Positions 44,207 to 52,925 of a stretch of DNA of 57,124 bases are shown here, piece after piece. The notes under the pieces were generated by a model. That model was not told the DNA's origin and did not search any database. It saw only the letters and a program-made list of their open reading frames with translations. Source of the DNA: Roseibium sediminicola (GTDB lineage Bacteria > Pseudomonadota > Alphaproteobacteria > Rhizobiales > Stappiaceae); assembly GCF_023156505.1 (NCBI RefSeq), contig NZ_JALNMJ010000029.1, positions 1-57,124 on the forward strand. The letters are read 5' to 3'. The number at the start of each line of letters is the position of its first letter. Positions within the stretch are counted from its first letter, which is position 1. Made by a program: the position numbers and the translations under genes.

Positions 44207-44989
44207 ATGGCCTGTCAGGGGTGCGGGGACAAGGCTGTCCTGGACTTCGAATTTACCATGGCATTTCAACCCATCGTCGATCTGCGCGCAGATCGCGTCT
44301 GGGGCTATGAGGCCTTGGTGCGCGGCCTTAACGGCGAAGGCGCCGGCGAAATCCTTAAGAAGGTGACCCCTGAAAACCGCTATCGTTTCGATCAGGAATG
44401 CCGCGTCAAGGCGGTGGAACTGGCCGCCGAGCTGTTCCCGGATGACGGGTCGCGCCTATCGATCAATTTCATGCCGAATGCCGTTTACGAGCCAGCCGCC
44501 TGCATCCGCACAACGTTGATTGCCGCTGCCAGGACCGGTTTCAATCCCGGACGGATCATGTTCGAGTTTACCGAAAACGAGCCATTCCTCGACACTGAAC
44601 ATGTTCGGAAAATCGTCGATGAATACAGACGGCAGGGTTTCATTACCGCCATCGACGACTTCGGCGCCGGCTTTTCCGGCCTCAATGCGCTGGCACGGTT
44701 CACGCCGGATTTGCTGAAGATCGATATGGATCTGATCCGCGACATCCATCTCAACAAAACCAAGCACGCGATCGTCACCGGCCTCGAGAAGATGTGCCGG
44801 ATGCTGGATGTTTCTCTGCTCGCGGAGGGCATCGAAACGCAGGAAGAACTCACCTGTCTTCAGGATATCGGCATCACGCTGATGCAGGGCTATTATTTCG
44901 GCCGCCCGCAGACCGGTGCCCTGCCAGCGCTCCAGACAAGCGACCTGCCCAACACGAAGCCACTGCAAGCTGCCGTAAGGAGTTCATGA
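44207..44989 (+). CDS. EAL-domain c-di-GMP phosphodiesterase
   Basis: The 260-residue protein is essentially one EAL domain that would split c-di-GMP to pGpG. The catalytic set is complete: YEALVRG (Glu35), SINFMPN (Asn), FEFTEN (Glu), AIDDFGAGFSG (two Asp), LLKIDM (Lys), AEGIET (Glu) and QGYYFG. An N-terminal MACQGCGD supplies a CxxC pair that could bind metal or respond to redox state. It faces the cyclase gene across 167 bases. Confidence 0.92.
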   Translation: MACQGCGDKAVLDFEFTMAFQPIVDLRADRVWGYEALVRGLNGEGAGEILKKVTPENRYRFDQECRVKAVELAAELFPDDGSRLSINFMPNAVYEPAACIRTTLIAAARTGFNPGRIMFEFTENEPFLDTEHVRKIVDEYRRQGFITAIDDFGAGFSGLNALARFTPDLLKIDMDLIRDIHLNKTKHAIVTGLEKMCRMLDVSLLAEGIETQEELTCLQDIGITLMQGYYFGRPQTGALPALQTSDLPNTKPLQAAVRSS

Positions 44990-45033
44990 GCCATCCCTCT
45001 CTGGCATGTGGTGCCGGTCAGGGATCTCGTCTC

Positions 45034-45065
45034 GGTCACCTTCCCGTGACAGTCACGGTTTGACC
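45034..45065. promoter_or_regulatory. Nested palindrome before the copper-type cassette
   Basis: CCGTGAC-A-GTCACGG (45044-45058) is a perfect 7-bp palindrome, framed by GGTCA and TGACC. It stands 84 bases before the first gene of the cassette and could be an operator; no T-run follows. Confidence 0.4.
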
Positions 45066-45148
45066 GCAATTTGTTTCTACCTGCTATTTTGAGCTGATCG
45101 GATTATGCGATTCCCGCTTGATGCAAACGTTGGAAATTGGGGCTTGGA

Positions 45149-45502
45149 ATGCGCACCCTTTTGGTGACATTGCTGGTGATGTTCTTCGCGGGGGTCCACA
45201 CGGCCAACGCCCTCACCCGCGCGCCGCAACGTGCGGCAGCCATTGAGCGTTCGCTGACTGCCGACACCGAAATGGCTGTGATGACGGTGCTTTCCCAACC
45301 GCACCACCTAGCCTGTTGTGAACAAACCGATCCGAAAGCGATGAAGGCGAAGGTCGCAAATTGCAGCGTGGACTGCGCATCTGTTCTGCCTGGCTGCCTG
45401 CACATTCCCCGCCCGGCCGCGGCTGCCGAGGAATCGCGATCCCAGCCCACGCTGACCGCCTTTTTGCCCGCACCTTTCCTGCAGCCTCCCATAAACGTCT
45501 GA
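45149..45502 (+). CDS. Cysteine-rich secreted protein, DUF2946-like
   Basis: The 117-residue product has a signal peptide (MRTLLVTLLVMFFAGVHTANA) and a mature part with five cysteines: HLACCEQTD, ANCSVDCASVLPGC, then a proline-rich end. This recalls the small secreted proteins (DUF2946 type) found near copper and metal resistance genes. It would bind metal in the periplasm; this is inference from cysteines and neighbours. The start at 45149 has GGGGCTTGGA ahead. Confidence 0.65.
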   Translation: MRTLLVTLLVMFFAGVHTANALTRAPQRAAAIERSLTADTEMAVMTVLSQPHHLACCEQTDPKAMKAKVANCSVDCASVLPGCLHIPRPAAAAEESRSQPTLTAFLPAPFLQPPINV

Positions 45503-45620
45503 CCCGTCATCCCGGTGCAAAGCGCCGGACAGTCAGTCATTTGGAAGGTCGGACGAAGACCCCACCGGGCATGGAACCCGGCACACGCTCCGTTCGCCTC
45601 GCTTTGAAGGGAAACGCTTC

Positions 45621-45899
45621 ATGAGCCTCTTTCACACCGGCAATCGTTCACATGCGCCTGCCATTCCGGCGTTGAGCCGCAAACACTTCAACGCCCAATC
45701 GCTTTTCATGATCGCCTGCTGTGCCGCCATGATCGCCGGTACCGGTCTGCTGATCACGTCGGCACCCTCCGGCCTGACATGGACGGAAACGCTTCTCCTG
45801 GCCGCCCCGATGCTCGGCTGCCTTGCCATGCATGCCGTCATGCACCGTTTCATGGGCACGTCCTGCCACGCCACCAACAAGACCGGAGCCGACCAATGA
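45621..45899 (+). CDS. Small membrane protein with metal-ligand tail
   Basis: The 92-residue protein has two hydrophobic helices (SLFMIACCAAMIAGTGLLI and ETLLLAAPMLGCLAMHAVM) and a tail HAVMHRFMGTSCHATNK rich in His, Met and Cys, resembling DUF2933-type proteins of copper clusters. AAGGGAAACGC precedes the ATG. It overlaps the DUF411 gene by four bases (ATGA), so both are co-translated. Confidence 0.75.
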   Translation: MSLFHTGNRSHAPAIPALSRKHFNAQSLFMIACCAAMIAGTGLLITSAPSGLTWTETLLLAAPMLGCLAMHAVMHRFMGTSCHATNKTGADQ

Positions 45900-46360
45900 A
45901 AAAGTCCTATCTGATGCAGGCCGTTTTCAGCGGCGCGCTCACCCTCTCCCTCCCGGCCCATGCCGGAGAAGACACCGTGGTCACGGTCTACAAATCTCCC
46001 TGGTGCGGCTGCTGTGAGGTCTGGACCGATGCCGTCAAGGCCGCCGGTTACAAGGTCATCATCGAGGATCACGAGGACCTCAATGCCATCAAGAAACAGG
46101 CGGGTGTTCCGGACGACATGCAGGCCTGCCACACCGCCGTGATCGGCGGTGAGCGCAATTACATCGTCGAAGGCCATGTGCCGCTGGAGGCGATGGAAAA
46201 GATGATGAGCGAACGGCCCGACATTCACGGCATCGCGGTTCCGGGCATGCCGATGGGATCGCTTGGCATGGGCGACGACCCGGACGCCCGATACACAGTC
46301 TACGAAATCGGCGCCAACACCGCAGGCGCCGCCAAACCTTACATGGAAATGGGCCAGTAA
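45896..46360 (+). CDS. DUF411 periplasmic copper-binding-type protein
   Basis: The 154-residue protein has a signal peptide (MKKSYLMQAVFSGALTLSLPAHA) and a DUF411 domain: VTVYKSPWCGCCEVWTDAVKAAGYKV with Cys37, Cys39 and Cys40, and ACHTAVIGGERNYIVEGHVPLEAMEKM with a further Cys and His. DUF411 proteins are linked to copper handling and resemble a thioredoxin fold. C-terminal MPMGSLGMG may add Met ligands. Confidence 0.9.
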   Translation: MKKSYLMQAVFSGALTLSLPAHAGEDTVVTVYKSPWCGCCEVWTDAVKAAGYKVIIEDHEDLNAIKKQAGVPDDMQACHTAVIGGERNYIVEGHVPLEAMEKMMSERPDIHGIAVPGMPMGSLGMGDDPDARYTVYEIGANTAGAAKPYMEMGQ

Positions 46361-46367
46361 CCCCCAG

Positions 46368-47033
46368 ATGATAAAGCTGACAAGAAGACACTTTCTTGCC
46401 GGTTCGGCGAGCCTCACCGGGCTCGCCGTCACCGGCTGCGCCTCGACCAACAGAACGCCCGTGCCTCTCTCCCCGGCGGAAGATCCGGCCAATCTCGTCA
46501 TGTACCGCGCCATGCCGGAGGAACGCTTTCCGCTTCCGGCGATCGATCTTAAAAAGGTGCCGGTACGCTTCTATCGCAAACAGGTCGACTACCCGACCTC
46601 GGAACGGGTCGGCACTCTGGTGGTCGACACCAACAACTTTTACCTCTACCTGGTCCAGGAACAGGGCAAGGCGATGCGCTATGGTGTCGGACTTGGCCGT
46701 GCCGGCTTCGAATGGTCCGGCCGGGCGAAGATCGCCCGCAAGTCCGAATGGCCGAAATGGACCCCACCGGAAGAAATGATCGCCCGCCAGCCGGAACTGG
46801 AACAATGGAGCTGGCGCAACGGCGGCATGCCGCCCGGTCTGCAGAACCCTCTCGGTGCCCGCGCGCTCTATATCTTTGAAGGCAACAAGGACACGCTCTA
46901 CCGGGTGCACGGCACGATGGAATACTGGACCATCGGTTCGGCCGTCTCCAGCGGCTGCGTCCGGCTGATCAATCAGGACATCATCGACCTCTACAGCCGC
47001 GTTCCCGTCGGCTCGCCGATCGTGGTGTTGTGA
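46368..47033 (+). CDS. L,D-transpeptidase with twin-arginine/lipoprotein signal
   Basis: The 221-residue protein starts with a twin-arginine type signal ending in a possible lipobox (LTRRHFLAGSAS, then LAVTGC). The YkuD domain holds HGTMEYWTIGSAVSSGCVRL, where His, Ser, Cys and Arg are the active site. It would cross-link peptidoglycan (3-3 links) or attach proteins to it. It starts 7 bases after the DUF411 gene, so it is in the same transcript. Confidence 0.92.
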   Translation: MIKLTRRHFLAGSASLTGLAVTGCASTNRTPVPLSPAEDPANLVMYRAMPEERFPLPAIDLKKVPVRFYRKQVDYPTSERVGTLVVDTNNFYLYLVQEQGKAMRYGVGLGRAGFEWSGRAKIARKSEWPKWTPPEEMIARQPELEQWSWRNGGMPPGLQNPLGARALYIFEGNKDTLYRVHGTMEYWTIGSAVSSGCVRLINQDIIDLYSRVPVGSPIVVL

Positions 47034-47097
47034 AGATGGGCGTTGCGGTCGCCAGGTTCGCGGCGACCGCTTTGAGCGTCAACCCGCCCGGCGCCGG

Positions 47098-48522
47098 CTA
47101 CCCCGTGATCGCCTTCAGTTCCAGAAAGTCCTCTAGGCCGAATTCGCCGAATTCACGGCCGTTGCCGGACTGCTTGTAGCCGCCGAAGGGCACGTCATAG
47201 TCCGGGCTGCCGCCGTTGATATAGACGCTGCCCGCGCGCAGCTTGCGCGATACGCGCTTGGCGCGTTCCGGATCGCCGGTCTGCAGATAGGCGGCGAGGC
47301 CGTAGGGCGTGTCGTTGGCAATTGCGATCGCTTCGTCTTCCGTATCGAACGGGATCATCACCAGCACCGGACCGAAGATCTCCTGGCGGGCGATGGTCAT
47401 GTCGTTGCTGACATCGGCGAAAATCGTAGGTTTGACGAAATAGCCGGTCTCGAAACCTTCCGGTTTGCCCGGACCGCCGGCGACCAGCCGGGCGCCGTCG
47501 GCGATGCCGCGCTCGATATGGCCTTCGATTTTCTCGTATTGCAGCTCGCTGATCACCGGGCCGAGATGATCGCCCTCCTCCGCCGGATCGCCGACCTTGA
47601 ACTCCGGTGCGATCCTGGCGGCCAGGGCAACGGCGTCCTCATAGACGCTGCGCTCGACGAGCAGCCGGGTCGGCGCGTCGCAGGACTGGCCGGAATTGGA
47701 AAAACAGCCGGAGAGCGACGTGCGCATGGCGGTTTCAAGATCCGCGTCGGCAAAGAGCAGGTTCGCGGACTTGCCGCCAAGCTCCAGCGCAACCCGCTTG
47801 ACGGTCGGGGCCGCGTTCTGGCTCACCGAGACACCTGCACGGGTGGAGCCCGTGAAGGACATCATGTCGATGTCCGGATGAGCGGAGAGCGGCGCGCCGA
47901 CGCCCGGGCCGTCTCCATTGACCAGGTTGAAGACACCGGCCGGGCAGCCGGCCTCGTCCAGCATCTCGGCAAAGAGCAGCCCGGAGAGCGGCGCGATCTC
48001 GCTCGGCTTCAGCACCATGGTGCAGCCGGCGGCAAGCGCAGGCGCCACCTTGGCGGCGATCTGGTTGATCGGCCAGTTCCAAGGTGTGATCAGGCCGCAG
48101 ACACCGATCGGCTCATCGCGCAGAAGACTGCCGCCGCGCGGGCTCGGCCGCTCGAACCGGTGGCTCTTCAGGGCGTCCAGGGTAGCCTGGAGATGACCGC
48201 TTCCCGCCGGGGTCTGGTTCTCGCGCGCAAAGGTCTTCGGCGCGCCCATTTCCAGCCGGATGGCCTCTTCCATCTCCCCAGAGCGGCGCTCGTAGACGGC
48301 GATGATCCGCTCCAGCAGGGCGGCCCGTTCCTCGACGCTGGTCTCAGACCAGCTCGCAAAGGAGGCCTTGGCGGCCGCGACGGCCCTGTCGACATCGGCG
48401 CTTGTTCCGAGCGAAATCACGGCGACCGGCTGTTCGGTCGCCGGATTGATCACCTCAAGCGCCTTCGCTTCAACCGGGTCCACCCAGGTGCCGTTGATAT
48501 AGAACTGCTTTTTTTCGATCAT
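47098..48522 (-). CDS. Aldehyde dehydrogenase family protein
   Basis: The 474-residue NAD(P)-dependent enzyme has the family marks: ITPWNWPINQIAAKVAPALAAGCTMVLKPSE, SFTGSTRAGVSV, the general-base glutamate in ALELGGKS and the catalytic cysteine in NSGQSCDAPTRL, and the C-terminal EIFGPVLVMI. The aldehyde is not known. Its start overlaps the stop of the upstream dehydrogenase by four bases. Confidence 0.93.
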   Translation of the reverse strand: MIEKKQFYINGTWVDPVEAKALEVINPATEQPVAVISLGTSADVDRAVAAAKASFASWSETSVEERAALLERIIAVYERRSGEMEEAIRLEMGAPKTFARENQTPAGSGHLQATLDALKSHRFERPSPRGGSLLRDEPIGVCGLITPWNWPINQIAAKVAPALAAGCTMVLKPSEIAPLSGLLFAEMLDEAGCPAGVFNLVNGDGPGVGAPLSAHPDIDMMSFTGSTRAGVSVSQNAAPTVKRVALELGGKSANLLFADADLETAMRTSLSGCFSNSGQSCDAPTRLLVERSVYEDAVALAARIAPEFKVGDPAEEGDHLGPVISELQYEKIEGHIERGIADGARLVAGGPGKPEGFETGYFVKPTIFADVSNDMTIARQEIFGPVLVMIPFDTEDEAIAIANDTPYGLAAYLQTGDPERAKRVSRKLRAGSVYINGGSPDYDVPFGGYKQSGNGREFGEFGLEDFLELKAITG

Positions 48523-49511
48523 CCGCTTGCCGCTTCCCGTTGTCCTGACGTCGCCGCGCCCCGATTGGGCACAACTTCATATCCGGATTCTTCCGGCTCG
48601 TCGTCAACCATCTCGGCTGGAAAACCAGGTGCCAGCACGCTGAGGCTGGTGGCGTCTTCAAGGCGCTTGATGATGTTGGGCGAAAGTTCGCGCGGCCCGT
48701 AGCGCTCGATGCCGTCGGCAAAAATGCGGTTGAGAAGCGGCGATAGTTCCAGCGGCACGTCATTGTCTTCGGCGATCTTCTGGAACAGGCCGATGTCTTT
48801 GGCCACCAGATCCATGGTGAAGGAAATGTCGCGGGAGCCGTTCAGGATCACCTGGCCTTCGGTCTCGTGGACGAAGGACGTGCCGGACGAGATCCGGATC
48901 GCCTCATAGGCAATGCCCAGATCCATGCCGGCCGCCTTGCACGTCACCAGAGCCTCGGCGACCGACACCAGATTGGCAGTCGCCAGATAATTGGTCACCA
49001 CTTTCAGGATCGAGGCAGAACCGATCTCACCCGTGTGCAGCACACGGCGGCCGAGCACGGTCAGGAACGGCAGCGCCTTCTCGAAAGTGGCGCGGGTGCA
49101 GCCAGCGAAAATGGAGATGTTGCCGGTCGCCGCCCGGTGGCAACCGCCGGACACCGGGCATTCGATTGCCTCGGCGCCCTTTGCGATGACGAGGTCGGCG
49201 AGACGCTTTGTTTCCTTGGCGTCGGTCGTCGACATTTCCGCCCAGATCCGGCCGGGGCCAATCCCCTCCAGGATACCGTTCTCGCCTTCGACGACCGCCG
49301 CGCAGGCCGCCGGGCTCGGCAGGCACGTGATGACGACGTCGCAGGCTTCGGCCAGTTCCTTCGGGCTGTCGCCGCGGGTCGCCCCTTTTGCCACAAAGCT
49401 CTCCACCAGCAACGGATTGAGATCGAGCACCTTCAGCTCGAACCCGTTGCGCAGAATACTGCCCGCCAGCTTGCCGCCGACATTGCCCAGACCGATGAAC
49501 CCGACACGCAT
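48519..49511 (-). CDS. 3-hydroxyisobutyrate dehydrogenase-type oxidoreductase
   Basis: The 330-residue protein has an N-terminal Rossmann fold (GFIGLGNVGGKLAGSIL), CPVSGGCHRAATGNISIFAGC as substrate site and the catalytic lysine in SASILKVVTNYLATANLVSVAEAL. It is an NAD(P)-dependent beta-hydroxyacid dehydrogenase. AAAGG precedes the ATG. Together with the aldehyde dehydrogenase it could oxidise a hydroxyacid to a semialdehyde and then to an acid or acyl-CoA. The C-terminus is about 30 residues longer than usual. Confidence 0.9.
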   Translation of the reverse strand: MRVGFIGLGNVGGKLAGSILRNGFELKVLDLNPLLVESFVAKGATRGDSPKELAEACDVVITCLPSPAACAAVVEGENGILEGIGPGRIWAEMSTTDAKETKRLADLVIAKGAEAIECPVSGGCHRAATGNISIFAGCTRATFEKALPFLTVLGRRVLHTGEIGSASILKVVTNYLATANLVSVAEALVTCKAAGMDLGIAYEAIRISSGTSFVHETEGQVILNGSRDISFTMDLVAKDIGLFQKIAEDNDVPLELSPLLNRIFADGIERYGPRELSPNIIKRLEDATSLSVLAPGFPAEMVDDEPEESGYEVVPNRGAATSGQREAASG

Positions 49512-49586
49512 GAGAAGCGCCTTTCTGACTATGTGACCTCAGGAACCTCACTTTGCGCCTCGCCATTTGGTAAGAGAAACGATATA

Positions 49587-49612
49587 AACAGGGAGAATTA
49601 CCCTGTTTTTTT
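49587..49612 (+). promoter_or_regulatory. Hairpin with T-run in the LysR leader
   Basis: AACAGGG and CCCTGTT pair around AGAATTA and run into eight T residues, 15 bases before the LysR start. It could be an operator for the LysR protein or an attenuator-like stem. Confidence 0.5.
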
Positions 49613-49627
49613 TATGAGTAAGCTCGC

Positions 49628-50503
49628 ATGCTGTCGCTTCCCAACCTGATCTGGCTGCGCAGTTTCGAGGCGGCAAGCCGCCTGGGCAGCTTTACGGCGG
49701 CCGGCAGCGAGCTTGGTCTAACCCAGGCCGCCGTCAGCACCCATATCAGCGCGCTGGAAACCCAGCTCGGCCATCAGCTTTTGGAGCGGACCACGCGCAA
49801 GGTGGCCCTGACCGCCAGCGGCAAGGCCTATCTGCCTTCGGTCAGGAAGGCGCTGCAGGAGCTGGCCACATCGACCGAGGGCCTGTTCGGCAGCCGGACA
49901 TCGGGCACCGTTACCATCCGTGCGCCGATCTCCGAGGCCGCGCTGATCGTCGCGCCCGCCCTCGTGACTTTCCGGCGCCAGCATCCGGATCTCGACATCC
50001 GGCTGTTGTCGGCCATCTGGGCCGACACGGCGCTCGAAACCGGCATCGATATCGAGATCCGGCTCGGCACGGGAACCTGGCCGGGGGTCTCTGCGGAGCC
50101 GCTCGGCATGGAAACAATTGTGCCTGTGTGCCATCCGGACCTGGCGCGGCGAATTGCAGAGCCGTCAGACCTCGTGGACCAGCCACGCATTCACATTCTC
50201 GGCTTCGACGATCACTGGCCGCGCTATTTCGAGGCCTGCGATCTCAAGCCCCCAGGCAAGACCAGCGGCATAACCGTCGACACCTCGCTGGCTGCCGTCG
50301 AACATGCCGCCGTCGGCGGTGGCATCGCACTGCTGCTGGGCAAGGTCGCCAGACGGCTGCAGGCAAACGGCCGGCTGGCGGTTCCCCTTGACGTCAGCCT
50401 TCCGTCCGTGCGCTCGCATTATCTTCTGCACCGGGAAGGCGGCGGGCCTTCCAATGCGGCAACGCAGACTGTTGAAAGCTGGCTCAGGGAGTTGTTTGGC
50501 TGA
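49628..50503 (+). CDS. LysR-family transcriptional regulator (GcvA-like)
   Basis: The 291-residue protein has the usual winged helix (LIWLRSFEAASRLGSFTAAGSELGLTQAAVSTHISALETQLGHQLLER) and a substrate-binding-protein-like effector domain with VTIRAPISEAALIVAPALVTFRRQHPDLDIRL. It faces the dehydrogenase/aldehyde dehydrogenase operon across 116 bases and probably controls it. The effector is likely an intermediate of that pathway. Confidence 0.92.
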   Translation: MLSLPNLIWLRSFEAASRLGSFTAAGSELGLTQAAVSTHISALETQLGHQLLERTTRKVALTASGKAYLPSVRKALQELATSTEGLFGSRTSGTVTIRAPISEAALIVAPALVTFRRQHPDLDIRLLSAIWADTALETGIDIEIRLGTGTWPGVSAEPLGMETIVPVCHPDLARRIAEPSDLVDQPRIHILGFDDHWPRYFEACDLKPPGKTSGITVDTSLAAVEHAAVGGGIALLLGKVARRLQANGRLAVPLDVSLPSVRSHYLLHREGGGPSNAATQTVESWLRELFG

Positions 50504-50600
50504 ATTGTCGCCTCCATTCCCCTCCTGCCTTTCCCGCGAAAGCGGGGGTGACAGCAGAGGAAAGCGGACCCGCCCGGCCTCTTACGGCCTCTTCTATCCC

Positions 50601-51044
50601 CCTCATTCGTCATGCCATGGCTTGACCCACTGCTGTCCGGTTTAAACGACTACGCTTTCAGCAAGATGTTTGAACGATTTGACTATCTGCCGTGAACAGC
50701 TTGTTGGACTTTCAAAAGATTGGCCGCTTGCTGCCGTCTCCCCCCTTGCGGGGGAGATGTCCGGGAACCGGACAGAGGGGGGTGAAGCGGTCACCGCGAA
50801 TTCGGAAATGCCGAATGATATCGGGAGGTTGACACCCCCCTCTGTCTCCTGATGGAGACATCTCCCCCGCAAGGGGGGAGACTGGAACAAGCCGCGAGGC
50901 CCGAGTAAGAACTGCGAACACTGCTTAAACCGGACACCAGTGGGCCCGACCTTGGCATCCATGCCGTTTCACTTCCTATCGGGCGGACCGCAGGTTTGGC
51001 AAGTCAACGGCATGGATTGCCGGATCAAGTCCGGCAATGACGTA
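50601..51044. repeat. Type D repeat split by an inserted element
   Basis: 50601-50627 and 50948-51044 together match the reverse complement of the intact type D copy at 31436-31550. The break falls at CTTGACC|TGGCATCC. GACC is found at both edges of the insertion (50624-50627 and 50948-50951), as if it were a target duplication. Confidence 0.8.
50628..50947. mobile_element. 320-bp MITE-like palindromic element
   Basis: CCCACTG-x-TGTCCGGTTTAA near the left end (50626-50645) is repeated inverted at 50925-50944 with one mismatch in 20. Inside lies a second large palindrome, CGTCTCCCCCCTTGCGGGGGAGATGTCC (50735-50762) against 50855-50882, and a third, GGACAGAGGGGGGTG against CACCCCCCTCTGTC. No ORF is credible. 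Similar stem-loops are common between genes of Rhizobiales. Confidence 0.75.
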
Positions 51045-51081
51045 GATTGGAGGCAATCCCATACCAACAGGCGCCTGGTCG

Positions 51082-52023
51082 TCACTCCGCCGCGAACAGC
51101 TTCGCGGTCATGGCCAGGCTCGCGCCGCAGGGCTCCTCTGCGTCGCCGCTTGCCCCGGCCGAACTTCCTTCCGCCGGACGCAGGTTGACAAAATCATAGA
51201 GAGACCGGTCGAGCAGATGCGACGGCCTGGTGTGGCCCAGGGCGCGCGCCATGACACCGAGGCGGCCGGGATTCGCCTTCTCCCAGCCCTGCAACATGCG
51301 CTTGACCTCCTCGCGCTGCAGCCCGTCCTGCGAGCCGCAGAGATTGCACGGGATGATCGGGAACCGCATGCCGTTCGAGAATTTCTCGATATCGCTTTCC
51401 GCCGCATAGGCGAGCGGGCGCAGCACCAGGAGATCGCCCTCGTTGTTGATCAGCTTCGGCGGCATGGAGGCAAGCCGGCCGCCATGGAAGAGGTTCATGA
51501 AGAAGGTTTCGAGAATGTCGTCCCGGTGATGACCGAGCACGATCGCCTCGCAGCCCTGCTCACGCGCAACGCGGTAAAGAATGCCGCGGCGCAGGCGCGA
51601 GCACAGCGAGCAATAGGTCCGGTGCGCCGGGATCTTGTCGGTAACGATCGAATAGGTGTCCTCGCGCACGATGATGTGCTCGATGCCGTTTTCCTCAAAG
51701 AACTGCGGCAGGATATGTGCCGGAAAACCAGGCTGTGCCTGGTCCAGATTGCAGGCCACCAGATCGACCGGCAGCAGGCCGCGCCATTTCAGTTCGATCA
51801 GGACGGCGAGCAGGGTGTAGCTGTCCTTGCCGCCGGATAGACAGACCAGCCATTTCGGCTTGTTGTCCTGCGAAGCGTCCGCCGGCAGCATGCCGAAATC
51901 ACCAATCGCCTCGCGCGCCTGCCGCAGAAGGCGCTTGCGCAGCTTTTTGAATTCGACGCTGGAGGGCGCATTGCGCAGGAGCGCGGGCACATCCATGTCG
52001 GTGCTGTCGGCAATGTCGTTCAT
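51082..52023 (-). CDS. ttcA: tRNA 2-thiocytidine(32) synthetase
   Basis: The 313-residue PP-loop ATPase inserts sulfur at C32 of certain tRNAs. SGGKDSYTLL near 64 is the ATP loop; CSLCSR near 142 and the later CNLCG supply cysteines for the 4Fe-4S cluster needed by TtcA. LGHHRDDILETFFMNLFHGGRLASMPPK is diagnostic. The C-terminus adds a poorly conserved alanine-rich tail. Transcribed alone. Confidence 0.94.
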   Translation of the reverse strand: MNDIADSTDMDVPALLRNAPSSVEFKKLRKRLLRQAREAIGDFGMLPADASQDNKPKWLVCLSGGKDSYTLLAVLIELKWRGLLPVDLVACNLDQAQPGFPAHILPQFFEENGIEHIIVREDTYSIVTDKIPAHRTYCSLCSRLRRGILYRVAREQGCEAIVLGHHRDDILETFFMNLFHGGRLASMPPKLINNEGDLLVLRPLAYAAESDIEKFSNGMRFPIIPCNLCGSQDGLQREEVKRMLQGWEKANPGRLGVMARALGHTRPSHLLDRSLYDFVNLRPAEGSSAGASGDAEEPCGASLAMTAKLFAAE

Positions 52024-52315
52024 ATTGGCGGCCTTGGAGCTGTCTGTTTGTTCCCGGTGACATAGCGGATCGCCAACGCCGGGAAAAGCAAAAAGCTCCG
52101 GCTTTCCAAGGGCTGCCTAGGCCAGCAGCCAGACCTTTTCAGCGTTCCTGCCAATCGACATAGCCCGATGCAACCCCACAGACATCTGAATTTCGACCGC
52201 ACTTGCCGCGACTTTCAGGTGTATCGAACACGCTTTCGCCAAAACCTTGTGCATTGTTGTAAACCGGTCGAGGGCATTGGTCGACATCTCAAGCTTGTTT
52301 CAGGAGGCAATTGAA

Positions 52316-52804
52316 ATGACTGTAACGCTCGACATCCAGCAGCCGCAGCCCTTCGACCTGGTCGGTTCGAAGATCCTGATCGCCGGCAATGCCACGGCTT
52401 TTGAAGGCACGCTCAGCATCCGCGTTTCCGAAGGTCACGACGAATATGCCTCCTTCACCCAGGTCGGCGCCCTCGGTCTGCGGCAGTTTCAGGGTTTTAT
52501 CGACATTCCCGACACCAACAGCTTCGAGCTCAACCGGCTGTTCCTGACGCTGGCCGACGATACGGGCAACGAAAACGGACCGTCGGTAGTGATCCCGGTC
52601 CTGTACGGCCCCAGGATCCTGTCGGGTTATCGCGGCTGGCAGCCCTATACGGTCAAGTCCGGCGACACCCTGACGAAGATCGCGCAGCAGCAATATGGCA
52701 ATTCCATCTACCAGCCGATCTTCGAGGCGAACCAGCACCTGTTGAGCAATCCGAATGTGATCTTCCCGGGTCAGGTGCTGCGGATTCCGCGCAACGATCT
52801 TTGA
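52316..52804 (+). CDS. Gmad2 and LysM domain protein
   Basis: The 162-residue protein has an N-terminal Ig-like Gmad2 domain (about 5-100: IQQPQPFDLVGSKILIAGNATAFEGTLSIRV) and a C-terminal LysM motif (about 113-158: YTVKSGDTLTKIAQQQYGNSIYQPIFEANQHLLSNPNVIFPGQVLRIP). LysM binds peptidoglycan. No signal peptide is visible, which is odd for a cell-wall binder. AGGAGG precedes the ATG at 52316. Confidence 0.88.
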   Translation: MTVTLDIQQPQPFDLVGSKILIAGNATAFEGTLSIRVSEGHDEYASFTQVGALGLRQFQGFIDIPDTNSFELNRLFLTLADDTGNENGPSVVIPVLYGPRILSGYRGWQPYTVKSGDTLTKIAQQQYGNSIYQPIFEANQHLLSNPNVIFPGQVLRIPRNDL

Positions 52805-52925
52805 ACGCCGGACCCGGCATTCCTCGGGCTGAAACGCAAAGAATGTGCCGAAGGTCACACAACCGGTGTGACACATGAGATAGGTTCCACCCGTTAGAAA
52901 TTCCAAGGATACGGGTAGGTGCATT

